A DNA stretch of 11,545 nucleotides from a bacterium (GTDB taxonomy: Bacteria > CSSED10-310 > JAJRTK01), in NCBI GenBank assembly GCA_024278345.1, contig JAJRTK010000482.1:1-11545 (forward strand). The letters are read 5' to 3'. The notes under the pieces are model-generated. The model had not been told where the DNA came from and made no database searches. It worked only from the letters and a program-made list of their open reading frames with translations. Positions 1 through 7,441 of the stretch are shown piece by piece. Position numbers and translations under genes: made by a program. The first letter of the stretch is position 1; each line of letters starts with the position of its first letter.

Positions 1-180
1 CGGCTTTGCCGACCACCGATGATGCCCGCCACAGCAAGCATGGTCATGGCGGTGTTCGTACTCCTGCTCCGCACCCCGAAAAGAGGCTGACACCGGCCCG
101 CGAACTTCGTTGGGGGGCCGCTCGACAATGAAGTCGGTGGAGACGACGGATCAGAACGTGACGAGGATTCCAGGTCAGGG
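1..180. other. Unresolved window edge beyond the exported-protein gene
   Basis: This stretch lies downstream of the 359-residue exported protein, and no reading can be chosen with confidence. On the plus strand one frame is open from base 1 and stops with TGA at 88-90. It encodes a short hydrophobic run (MAVFVLLL) followed by basic residues, as a membrane-anchored C-terminus would. A second plus frame is open from base 3 to a TGA at 128-130. On the minus strand a frame is open to the edge, with ATG at 47 and 41 and the start MTMLAVAGIIGG, which could begin a membrane protein; AGGAG lies 13 bases before the ATG at 47. The inverted repeat 94-99/115-120 (CGGCCC/GGGCCG, 15-base loop) could be a weak transcription stop, but it has no T-tract. 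Confidence 0.3.
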
Positions 181-1260
181 CTAACGGCAACCCGCTGCGT
201 TGCCGGAATCGGTCACCACGTCAAAAGTGGTTTCGAACTGCACGCGCTCATCATTTTCCACAAGCTCGAGAATTGTTGAAGGAACCGGAGAGCCAACGAC
301 CGCACTGGCCAAGGAAGCACCCGTTTCTCCGTCTTTTAGGACGACGGAGAACTTCATATTCGTGGTCCCAAAGAACTGACCCTTGGCAAGCTCGACATCG
401 ATGGCGGGGAAGGTCACGGGAAAGGTACCGGTCGCCTGGAAGGTCTGGGCCGTGAGAATAATGCGGTTGGACCCATCAATTTGGATGGTACCGTCCGAGG
501 TCGTGGCACTTGTGGAGCCGCCAATTCTCTGCACGGCGAAGATCGCCTCGAAGGGAGGAACCCCGCCAGCGATCCTGAGATCGAAGAGGATATCTCGGCC
601 ATCACAGATGTTTGTGAAGGTGGTGTCCCGTTTGACGTTCTCATTGGGATCGAGGCTGATGGCTGGGGGAGCTGGCGGAGCATCCCCGCCGCCTCCCACT
701 AGGACGGCTGTGGTTGCGACGCCCGCGGCGCCGATAAGAGCCCAAACCCACCAGCGCTTGAAGAAGGCACGCTTGATCCGGCCGCCGATATAGGCTTTCC
801 AAATATCCTTATCGACCCCGATATCCTCGTGGAACTGCATTTCGCCGATGAAGGGTTTTTCCACAAAAGAAATCACGTAGCTTTCTGTCTTGGCTACTGA
901 TTTCCCGCCTTTGTAGGCTTCGAGGTAGTATTCGAGGCGCCCAAGATCTTCTTCTTCCTGTCCAAGAGGGAGTACGAGGCGCCAAGTATAGGTGCCGGCC
1001 TTCTCCATGGGAAGATCATTGAACGGACCAAGATCCAAAAGCTTACGGATGAAGAGCCTCACCTCATCGACTTGCGCGGAAACCTGGCAGTGGATGGTGA
1101 CATCCTCCCCTTTGATGGCAGCAGTCACGGGATCGAACTCAATAGAGATCCCGCTTTGTGCCCAGGCGCCAGGAACCACGACTGAGAGGTGGCCGATGAG
1201 AGTCACCATGATGTAGATTGCAATCTTGCTCACGAACCTGCTCGAAAGCCTGTCGAACAT
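181..1260 (-). CDS. Exported membrane-anchored protein of unknown function, two beta-rich domains
   Basis: I do not recognise this 359-residue protein. It starts at ATG 1260 behind a strong Shine-Dalgarno GGAGGAG (1267-1273) and ends in TAG. Residues 1-34 look like a signal peptide with cleavage after GAWA (before Gln35). Residues about 37-135 are beta-rich and Ig-like in character (GEDVTIHCQV, GTYTWRLVLPLG). Then come a basic patch (GRIKRAFFKR, about 160-169), one hydrophobic helix (about 170-189), a Gly/Pro linker (GGGGDAPPAPP) and a second Ser/Thr/Gly-rich domain (about 198-359). The protein ends in Cys-Arg. Two membrane signals in this order are odd: if the signal peptide is cleaved, the helix would put the C-terminal domain in the cytoplasm, yet the basic residues precede it. 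The next gene upstream is 20 bases away and also encodes an exported protein, so the two probably form one transcript. A role in envelope structure or sensing is only inference. Confidence 0.75.
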   Translation of the reverse strand: MFDRLSSRFVSKIAIYIMVTLIGHLSVVVPGAWAQSGISIEFDPVTAAIKGEDVTIHCQVSAQVDEVRLFIRKLLDLGPFNDLPMEKAGTYTWRLVLPLGQEEEDLGRLEYYLEAYKGGKSVAKTESYVISFVEKPFIGEMQFHEDIGVDKDIWKAYIGGRIKRAFFKRWWVWALIGAAGVATTAVLVGGGGDAPPAPPAISLDPNENVKRDTTFTNICDGRDILFDLRIAGGVPPFEAIFAVQRIGGSTSATTSDGTIQIDGSNRIILTAQTFQATGTFPVTFPAIDVELAKGQFFGTTNMKFSVVLKDGETGASLASAVVGSPVPSTILELVENDERVQFETTFDVVTDSGNAAGCR

Positions 1261-1280
1261 CGTTTACTCCTCCACCGAAG

Positions 1281-1736
1281 CTAGCGCACCAGCGTGAACT
1301 TGACTTCCTTGGCAATGGCCTTGCCTTCCACCATGGCCACGACTCGCCACTCGCCAAGGTACCCGAGTTTGTCGAGATTCCGAAGCCCGATCTGCTGCCA
1401 AACCGTGACCCATTTTCTCAAAAATTTATCTTTGTTCAGTTGGATGGGTTTCGACTCGTGGTATTTGTCGCCTCGAGGGCTGTACCAGATGAACTTGACG
1501 GGCTTGGACGCCTTCGGGACGTATTTGAGCTGAAGCCAAATCGTGACGGTTTCATCGCGAAGCACATTGAAGGTGCTCTGCTGGTTCGAATAAAGGCCCG
1601 TGGAAAGATCAACGGACTGCGCAGAGACGAAGCTCTCTGGGTAGAAGTAGGAGACCTTCTTTTTCTCTTTTGCTCCGGCAACCGCGACCCACACGAACAA
1701 AACCGTAGTCAACGCAAAAAGCGTGCGCTTTTTCAT
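1281..1736 (-). CDS. Small secreted beta-rich protein of unknown function
   Basis: This is a 151-residue protein of unknown family. I chose ATG 1736 because it puts a textbook signal peptide at the N-terminus (MKKRTLFALTTVLFVWVAVAGA, probable cleavage before KEKKK) and because GAGGGG sits six bases upstream. ATG 1742 is the second choice. The frame stays open up to 1829, but that extension would bury the signal peptide. The mature part is rich in Trp, Tyr and Lys and reads as alternating beta strands, for example VTIWLQLKYVP, VKFIWYSPRGD and, at the end, GEWRVVAMVEGK followed by EVKFTLVR. This layout resembles Ig-like or macroglobulin-like beta sandwiches, but I see no defining motif. It ends in TAG, 20 bases before the ATG of the larger exported protein, so co-expression and perhaps physical partnership are likely. 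The compartment is periplasm or outside the cell. Confidence 0.72.
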   Translation of the reverse strand: MKKRTLFALTTVLFVWVAVAGAKEKKKVSYFYPESFVSAQSVDLSTGLYSNQQSTFNVLRDETVTIWLQLKYVPKASKPVKFIWYSPRGDKYHESKPIQLNKDKFLRKWVTVWQQIGLRNLDKLGYLGEWRVVAMVEGKAIAKEVKFTLVR

Positions 1737-1836
1737 GGGCATCCCCTCTAAGGAGTCCTGTAGCGGAATCCCGCTTTCCAACCTGGCCAGGAAACGTTTC
1801 TCGCATTCCTCGTCAAGAACCTTGTCCAACGGAGCT

Positions 1837-1866
1837 TAGCTAACAGGCAAATGGAATGGGTGTCAA
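1837..1866 (-). promoter_or_regulatory. Candidate promoter for the two exported-protein genes
   Basis: Read on the minus strand there is a perfect -35 box TTGACA (1861-1866). With an 18-base spacer it is followed by TAGCTA (1837-1842), a poor -10 box; a 17-base spacer gives TTAGCT instead. It lies between the mgtE stop and the start of the small secreted protein, about 100 bases upstream of that start. The exact -35 match and the position support a separate transcription unit, but the -10 box is weak, so this is a tentative call. Confidence 0.35.
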
Positions 1867-1880
1867 TCCGCGCCGCCCAA

Positions 1881-1901
1881 ATCGCCCGCGAGGTGGGCGA
1901 T
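1881..1901 (-). terminator. Hairpin overlapping the mgtE stop, possible weak terminator
   Basis: A perfect 7-bp inverted repeat ATCGCCC/GGGCGAT (1881-1887 and 1895-1901) encloses a 7-base loop and touches the mgtE stop codon. On the minus strand it is followed only by TTTGGG, so the U-tract is short. It could act as a weak intrinsic terminator, as an mRNA 3' end, or as no more than a local hairpin. The candidate promoter just beyond it fits a break between transcription units. Confidence 0.35.
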
Positions 1902-3283
1902 CAAAACGACAAGAGTAGCCTGGCGATCCCAAAATAGCTGAGCACGGCACAAACATCGATGGACACTGTCACAATGGGTCCGGTGGCCACTGCGGGATCG
2001 AGCTTCATCCTGTCAAGGAGGAGTGGTATCGCCGTCCCTATACCCGTGGCGACCAACATTGACGACAGGATTCCAAGTCCAGCGACCGTGGCCAACCGCA
2101 ACACACCGGTGCCCAGGTTGCCAAGGCCTGCCGTGGCTTCAAAGGCCACCACAAGAACACCGACTAATCCAGCATAGGCAAGACCCAACAGCCCGCCAAC
2201 CTGAAGCTCGCGAAACATCACCCGCAAGAGCTGGCTGGCATCGAGCCTGCGGATGGCCAACCCCCGAACAACCAACGTCGATGTCTGAGTCCCGACATTT
2301 CCGCCCATTCCCATGACAACTGGAATCAAGCCAGCCAACAGTACCACACGGCTCAAGAGATCCTCAAACCAGTGGGTTGCCAAAAAAGCAAACATCCCGC
2401 CGAAACAAGAGGCCAGAAGCCACGGCCAACGCGCTCGGAAACTCCGAAGCACGGAACCGGACAAGAGGGGATCTTCCTCTCCTGTTCCGGCCAGCCGCAA
2501 GATATCCTCAGTGGCCTCCTCCTTGATGATATCGATGACATCATCGACGGTAATCACCCCCAGCATCTTCCCGACATCGTCAACGACGGGAATTGCCACC
2601 AGATTGTACCGCTCCACGCGATTGGCGACTTCTTCCTGGTCCTCATCGACTCTTACGGTAATCACATCGGGAACCATGACGGCAAGGAGAGGAGTCGATG
2701 GATCGACGAGGAGCAACCGGCGAAGCGAAACGACCCCGTCCAATTTTCCCGCTTCGTTGACCACGTAAATGTAGTAAACAAGCTCGACATCGGCGCCTTC
2801 GCGAAGGGCCGTGATGGCTTCGGCCACCGTTGTTTCGGGGCTGAGCGCCAGAAAATCGGGCACCATGATCCGGCCGGCTGTCTCGTCCAAATAGTCGAAC
2901 CGTTCCTGGACTTCCTCGGACTCGGCTTGGCGCATCTGCCGAATGATCTGCTCCCGAAGCTCGTCGTCGATATTCTCGAGAATCTGCGCCGAGTCATCCG
3001 AGTACATCTCAGAAAGCAAGGCCGCTATCTCTTCCGGGGCAAGCTGAACGATGAGCTCGGCAGCAAGCTCTGGATCGGCCTCGGACAAGACCTGTGCCTT
3101 CTTTGCGGGCTCCTCGATGGCCTCGAGTACCGCCAACGCCATAGCCGGTGGCAAGTGACCCAGAGTGAGCCCGAGATCCGCTGGGTGCGCCTTCTGGATG
3201 ACTTTTTGCAACTTGCCCCTGACGCCGCGAGTCACAAAGGTCTTCAAGGAGTGGAGCAGCATTCGGTTTTTGTTGCCCAACAT
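1901..3283 (-). CDS. mgtE: Magnesium channel/transporter MgtE
   Basis: This 460-residue inner-membrane protein is a full-length MgtE, the Mg2+-gated magnesium channel. The cytoplasmic N domain (about 20-135, helical, acidic) and a CBS pair (about 138-262) form the Mg2+ sensor and lead through a connecting helix to five membrane segments (about 285-458). The family signature PVVMGMGGNVGTQTSTLVVRGLA is at 321-343. The last helix carries the conserved DPA...GP element and Asp443, 18 residues from the C-terminus, where the pore aspartate of Thermus MgtE (Asp432 of 450) sits. The start ATG 3283 has GGAG about eight bases upstream. It begins 44 bases after the ybeY-era stop with no evident terminator between, so it is probably the last gene of the aspS operon. 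There is no room for a Mg2+ riboswitch in the gap, so regulation is likely by gating of the protein and by the operon promoter. Confidence 0.95.
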   Translation of the reverse strand: MLGNKNRMLLHSLKTFVTRGVRGKLQKVIQKAHPADLGLTLGHLPPAMALAVLEAIEEPAKKAQVLSEADPELAAELIVQLAPEEIAALLSEMYSDDSAQILENIDDELREQIIRQMRQAESEEVQERFDYLDETAGRIMVPDFLALSPETTVAEAITALREGADVELVYYIYVVNEAGKLDGVVSLRRLLLVDPSTPLLAVMVPDVITVRVDEDQEEVANRVERYNLVAIPVVDDVGKMLGVITVDDVIDIIKEEATEDILRLAGTGEEDPLLSGSVLRSFRARWPWLLASCFGGMFAFLATHWFEDLLSRVVLLAGLIPVVMGMGGNVGTQTSTLVVRGLAIRRLDASQLLRVMFRELQVGGLLGLAYAGLVGVLVVAFEATAGLGNLGTGVLRLATVAGLGILSSMLVATGIGTAIPLLLDRMKLDPAVATGPIVTVSIDVCAVLSYFGIARLLLSF

Positions 3284-3327
3284 CAGTGGTCTCCGTGGTC
3301 AACTGGAGCTTGGCCGGGGGCGCGCCC

Positions 3328-4857
3328 CTAGACGATGCGTTGGCGGCCAAGAAAGGTATCACTTTGCCGCCAACCTTCGGAGACGGCAACGTGGAGCTCC
3401 AAATAGACCTTGCATGCAAAAAAGCTCTCGAGATCTTTCCTGGCGGCGGTTCCAATCTTCTTGAGCATCGCGCCCCCCTTGCCAATGACGATCCCCTTCT
3501 GGCTCGCCCGCTCCACGAAGATTTTCGCGGCGATCCGCAAGAGTCCCTTCTCTTCCTGCCATCCCGTCACCTCGACAGCGGTGGCGTAGGGTATTTCCTG
3601 CCGAGTCATCTGGAAGATCTTTTCCCTCACTCTTTCGGCGACCAGGAATCTCTCCGAAACATCTGTCAGTTGATCCAGGGGAAAAAGGGGAGGGCCTTTT
3701 GGCAGTCGCTTTTGGATTGACCTCATGAGAGGCTGGAGGTTCGTCCCCTTCAGGGCGGAGATGGGAAACACCTCCTCCCAGTGGGCCAGGGCCGATAATG
3801 CCTCAATGATGGGCAACAACCGGTTTTTTTTCTGAACTCTATCCACCTTGTTGATCAATAGCATCGCTGGGTTTCCGGCTGCGACTACGGACTGGATTAC
3901 CATTCGTTCTTCTGGTCCCACGACTTCCGATGGCTCCAGCATCACGCAAATCAGATCGGCTTCCCGGAGGCTCCGCAGCGCCGTATCCACCAACCGGCGA
4001 TTGAAAGAATCCTTGGATCGGTGGATCCCTGGAGTATCGATGAAAACGACCTGTGCATTCCCCTGGGTGACAATCCCCAAGAGTCGGTTTCTGGTCGTCT
4101 GCGGTTTTTTTGAGACGATGGAGACTTTTGAGCCGATGAGCCGATTCATCAGGGTGGACTTGCCAACGTTCGGACGCCCCACAAGCGCGACGAATCCCGA
4201 GCGCTCCACGCACCCGCAAGTCGGTTCTTGGGGTGCCGCCGGACGAGGGGCTTGGGATCCCTTCGCACCCTCTGCCAGGAGCACCCGACAGTCTGATACC
4301 TGCCGAAGAAGACGCGTCTGCGCCGCGGCCATGAGTCGCGCACTGGCAAGATCGTGGTGATCGTGCCCCAACAAGTGTAAAAGGCCGTGAATGGACACAA
4401 GATGGAGCTGGCTTTCCGGCCCCTCAGGCCCAGGAGAAGCCCCAACCAAAGCCGAGGCCATGGCCCGCTCGTCTTCGGGTCCTTGGGCCGTGCTCTCTTT
4501 CTGGATCTTGCTTCCCGTTTCGAGGTCACGGGATGCGAGTTTCGGACAAATCGCGATGTCGCCAAGAGCAACGACACCGTTGGGCGGCAGCGAAGCCAGG
4601 GCCTCCTGGAAAGGTACCCCGGCTGGATCCGACGGCTGAAGCTCGAGCTGCGGAAAGGCCAGAACATCCGTGGGCCCCGAAACTCCCAGGAACCGTTCAT
4701 TGAGGCGTGCGATCTCCCCCTCCTCAACGAGGCGCACGGAGAGATCGGCTTGCGCCAGGCCTAGGCTTTGGAGAGCCGTTCGGAAAAGTCGTTCTAATTC
4801 ATCGAGATCCAGCCCGATGGAATCCTGTGCATTGTCAATATCAACAATCATGGTCAT
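3328..4857 (-). CDS. ybeY-era: Fused endoribonuclease YbeY and GTPase Era
   Basis: One 509-residue frame carries two ribosome-maturation enzymes. The N-terminal part (about 1-190) is YbeY, a metal-dependent endoribonuclease of 16S rRNA 3'-end processing and ribosome quality control; it has the zinc motif HGLLHLLGHDH with His157, His161 and His167. A linker rich in Ala and Pro (about 195-216) follows. Then comes a complete Era (about 217-509), the GTPase that binds the 16S 3' end: G1 GRPNVGKS (227-234), KPQTTR (251-256), DTPG (274-277), NKVD (336-339), SALKG (367-371), and a C-terminal KH domain with GIVIGKGGAMLKKIG (455-469). I use ATG 4857, which overlaps the pgpH stop as TGATG; ATG 4851 is possible and TTG 4860 less likely. 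The YbeY part has about 20 extra residues before its zinc motif. There is no stop between the parts, although a GTG at 4207-4209 (residue 217) could start a free Era. It ends in TAG. Confidence 0.93.
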   Translation of the reverse strand: MTMIVDIDNAQDSIGLDLDELERLFRTALQSLGLAQADLSVRLVEEGEIARLNERFLGVSGPTDVLAFPQLELQPSDPAGVPFQEALASLPPNGVVALGDIAICPKLASRDLETGSKIQKESTAQGPEDERAMASALVGASPGPEGPESQLHLVSIHGLLHLLGHDHHDLASARLMAAAQTRLLRQVSDCRVLLAEGAKGSQAPRPAAPQEPTCGCVERSGFVALVGRPNVGKSTLMNRLIGSKVSIVSKKPQTTRNRLLGIVTQGNAQVVFIDTPGIHRSKDSFNRRLVDTALRSLREADLICVMLEPSEVVGPEERMVIQSVVAAGNPAMLLINKVDRVQKKNRLLPIIEALSALAHWEEVFPISALKGTNLQPLMRSIQKRLPKGPPLFPLDQLTDVSERFLVAERVREKIFQMTRQEIPYATAVEVTGWQEEKGLLRIAAKIFVERASQKGIVIGKGGAMLKKIGTAARKDLESFFACKVYLELHVAVSEGWRQSDTFLGRQRIV

Positions 4858-7430
4858 CAAGATCCGCTGGCCGCACGGGCTTTCGAAGGGACAGTTTCCG
4901 CCGTCCTTTCTTCAAACACAAAACCCGGATAGTCGATACGGCTGTGAAACTGGGCCATGAGAACCTTCTCCAACGCTCTGGATATTTGGTGAAGATCGCG
5001 AAACGTCAGACTGCATTCATCGAACTGCCCGTCATTGACCTTGGCTTCGACGATTTTTTTCACGAGCTCCCTCACTTTTGGATAATTGGGGGTTTTGAGC
5101 GTTCTGGAAGCAGCTTCGCAGCTATCGGCGATCATGACAATCGCCGCTTCGCGGGTCTGAGGTTTGGGTCCGTCATACCGGTAGTCCGCTTCCAGCACTT
5201 CACTGACATCAGCATCCTCCATGGTCTTGGCCTTGTTGAAGAAGTAGGTGACCAAAGTGGTGCCGTGGTGTTGCTGGATGATATCGATGATGGCGCGGCC
5301 CAGTTTGTGTTTCTTGGCAAGTTCCACGCCCTCTTTGACATGGGAAGTAATGATCAAGGCCGAAAGACTGGGCTGGATCTTCTCGTGCTTGTTCTTCTGT
5401 CCGGCCCGCATGTTCTCCACGAAAAAGCTCGGGTTCTTCATCTTGCCGATATCATGGTAGTAGGAACCGACTTTCGAAAGTAAAGAGTCCGCATCCACGG
5501 CTTCGGCGGCCGATTCGGCCAGGCTTCCCACCATGAAGCTGTGGTGGTAGGTTCCCGGTGCCCTAAGAATCATGTCTTTCAAGAGCGGGTGCTCGAGGTT
5601 CGCGAGTTCCAAGAGCTTGAAGTCGGTGGTGACATCGAAGACGTGTTCAAACAGGGGGACCAATCCCGATATGAGGAAGACAGTGAGCAGCCCCCCTACG
5701 GCGGCGCAAATGACGTCTAGAGCGAAGACGGAGGTCAACAGACGATCCCCGATGATGGCCAGGGGAAAAACCACGACAACGTTGGTGAGGCTCACCAGGA
5801 AACCGGCCCGCCAAATCCCCGAGCGCTGGCGGTAAGTCGTCATCCCGGAAACGCCCGCCAGAGAGCTCAAGAAAGTATAGGCGACCAGATCGACGGAGCC
5901 CCCCAGTAGCATCCCGGCCACGATGGCAAAGAGAATGGAGAGGAGCACCGCCAGGCGTGCCTCCATGACCAGAGCCACCAGCATGGCACCCGTGCAGAAG
6001 GGCAAGGCGAAGTAGTAGGACGCGAAATGGTTCCACGGCGCCGAAGTAGCGCTGGCGGCAAGACCACTACCCACGGCAAGGAGCAGCCGGCAAACCACAA
6101 CGACTGTCACGAAGATCGCCACCAGCAAAAGAAGGAGCTCCGGTCGGCTTCTCACCGAAGGAAACTGGCGCTCCAGGCAAAACTGGTAAAAAAGCGTGAA
6201 GGCCAGAAACAAGAGAAGAGCCACGCCCAAAAACAGAAAAACGAAGTTCTCTCTCTTCTTGAGGTGGCGCAGTTTCTTGAGCTTGAGCCGCTGAGTCGGC
6301 GTGACGGGATCGCCTTCTCGAACGATCATTTCGTTCGCTTTGACAAGGTAACCCACGGATTCAATCGCCGCTTGAGCTTGGCGCCTACGACGCAGAGTCT
6401 CTTGCTCATTGTAAGTGAGGTTCGGCTTCAGGACCAGCCCAGCAACAGCCAATACTGCATCTCGTAATCGTGGTTCGCTGGAGAAAGTCTCCCGTGTCTT
6501 GGCGGCAAACCGCTCCGTCGCCTGCGAAAGTGAAAGCAAGCGCCCCCCCTTGAAAGCCACCTCCGCCCCCGTAGCCCGAGCCCGTCGAACGAAACCGGCC
6601 TTGGAGATCTCCTGAAGACTCTCCACGGACGCCACGATGCCCCGCTCTACCAGCAAATGGCGGAGTTCCGAAACGATGGCGGTTTGGAGCCGCGGCGCAA
6701 ACCAATGGTCAGCTAAGAGCCGAAACTCTCTAGCCGGTATTTGCAGGCCATGATGATCGGCAACGTAGACTCGCTCCCGTTCCAAGAAGCCATCGATATC
6801 CCAGATCTGTGCGGCTTGCCCTTCCTTGAGTGCAACTCGCCGCACCTGGCCATCTTTTCCCGTCCAGTCAAACATCTCAGAAGCCGTTTCTTCCTGGGCC
6901 TCGTCCTCCGAAAGCTCCAATGCAGCTACCAGGAGCGACAAGTATCCCCTGGAAAGCTCTACAGCTTTGGCCACGGGCTGATAGAGGGCTGGCGATTTCC
7001 AAAGCCGTTGCCGCAGTTCCTCGAAAGCCGCGGTGACGGATGCGATGCGAGCCTCGACGGCTTCGACATCATCGTCGAAGACTGGAAGTACCTGCCCGCC
7101 GGCTTGCTGGCGCCTGGCACGAGTCGCCTCGTCATCGATGACCGTGAATTCCTGATCTGACTTGACGTTGAATGCAGCGATCTCGCCCTCTTCCATCTCC
7201 AGGTCGGGCTGGAAAAGCGATGAGGGAGTCACGGCCAGCGTCACAAGCAAGAAGGCGGACACGAGGAAAAGCCGGCGAGCCCAATGCTTCCAACGTCCTG
7301 ATACCTTTTTCTTCCCGCTGCGGGTCGCGGCCTGGTTCCGATTTCCGTTCCGCCGGCCTGGGCCCCGTTCGTCATCTGCGGCCACGATGGTCCACTCCTG
7401 GTCGTTTTCTTCATCTTCAAGGAGGGTCAC
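4857..7430 (-). CDS. pgpH: 7TM-HD family phosphohydrolase, PgpH-type c-di-AMP phosphodiesterase
   Basis: This 857-residue inner-membrane protein has the full PgpH layout. There is a short charged cytoplasmic N-terminus (1-50), a first membrane helix (about 52-68), a large extracytoplasmic 7TMR-HDED domain (about 75-390), a block of seven helices (about 396-600), and a cytoplasmic HD domain (about 620-800). The HD metal ligands are visible as His630 (in YHHS), His659-Asp660 with Lys663 (YYHDIGK), His721-His722 (HHG) and Asp769 (ADSCEAASR). Characterised members of this family hydrolyse cyclic di-AMP to pApA; that activity here is inferred from family. It starts at GTG 7430, 11 bases after the phoH stop, with only a weak GGGG ahead, so coupling to phoH translation is likely. 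Its TGA overlaps the ybeY-era ATG by one base. The order phoH, 7TM-HD gene, ybeY, era is a conserved bacterial neighbourhood. No diadenylate cyclase gene lies in the window. Confidence 0.92.
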   Translation of the reverse strand: MTLLEDEENDQEWTIVAADDERGPGRRNGNRNQAATRSGKKKVSGRWKHWARRLFLVSAFLLVTLAVTPSSLFQPDLEMEEGEIAAFNVKSDQEFTVIDDEATRARRQQAGGQVLPVFDDDVEAVEARIASVTAAFEELRQRLWKSPALYQPVAKAVELSRGYLSLLVAALELSEDEAQEETASEMFDWTGKDGQVRRVALKEGQAAQIWDIDGFLERERVYVADHHGLQIPAREFRLLADHWFAPRLQTAIVSELRHLLVERGIVASVESLQEISKAGFVRRARATGAEVAFKGGRLLSLSQATERFAAKTRETFSSEPRLRDAVLAVAGLVLKPNLTYNEQETLRRRRQAQAAIESVGYLVKANEMIVREGDPVTPTQRLKLKKLRHLKKRENFVFLFLGVALLLFLAFTLFYQFCLERQFPSVRSRPELLLLLVAIFVTVVVVCRLLLAVGSGLAASATSAPWNHFASYYFALPFCTGAMLVALVMEARLAVLLSILFAIVAGMLLGGSVDLVAYTFLSSLAGVSGMTTYRQRSGIWRAGFLVSLTNVVVVFPLAIIGDRLLTSVFALDVICAAVGGLLTVFLISGLVPLFEHVFDVTTDFKLLELANLEHPLLKDMILRAPGTYHHSFMVGSLAESAAEAVDADSLLSKVGSYYHDIGKMKNPSFFVENMRAGQKNKHEKIQPSLSALIITSHVKEGVELAKKHKLGRAIIDIIQQHHGTTLVTYFFNKAKTMEDADVSEVLEADYRYDGPKPQTREAAIVMIADSCEAASRTLKTPNYPKVRELVKKIVEAKVNDGQFDECSLTFRDLHQISRALEKVLMAQFHSRIDYPGFVFEERTAETVPSKARAASGS

Positions 7431-7441
7431 AAGAACCCCGG

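Noticed and set aside
1737-1829. Longer N-terminus for the small secreted protein
   Set aside because: It would place a charged leader before a classical signal peptide, while a good ribosome-binding site fits ATG 1736.
2372-3331. Long plus-strand open frame (319 codons) opposite mgtE
   Set aside because: It lies wholly antisense to a clear MgtE with all domains intact; its product shows no domain and its openness follows from the codon use of mgtE.
4707-5483. Plus-strand open frame (258 codons) opposite pgpH and ybeY
   Set aside because: It is antisense to the HD domain of a well-supported gene, and no family features are visible.
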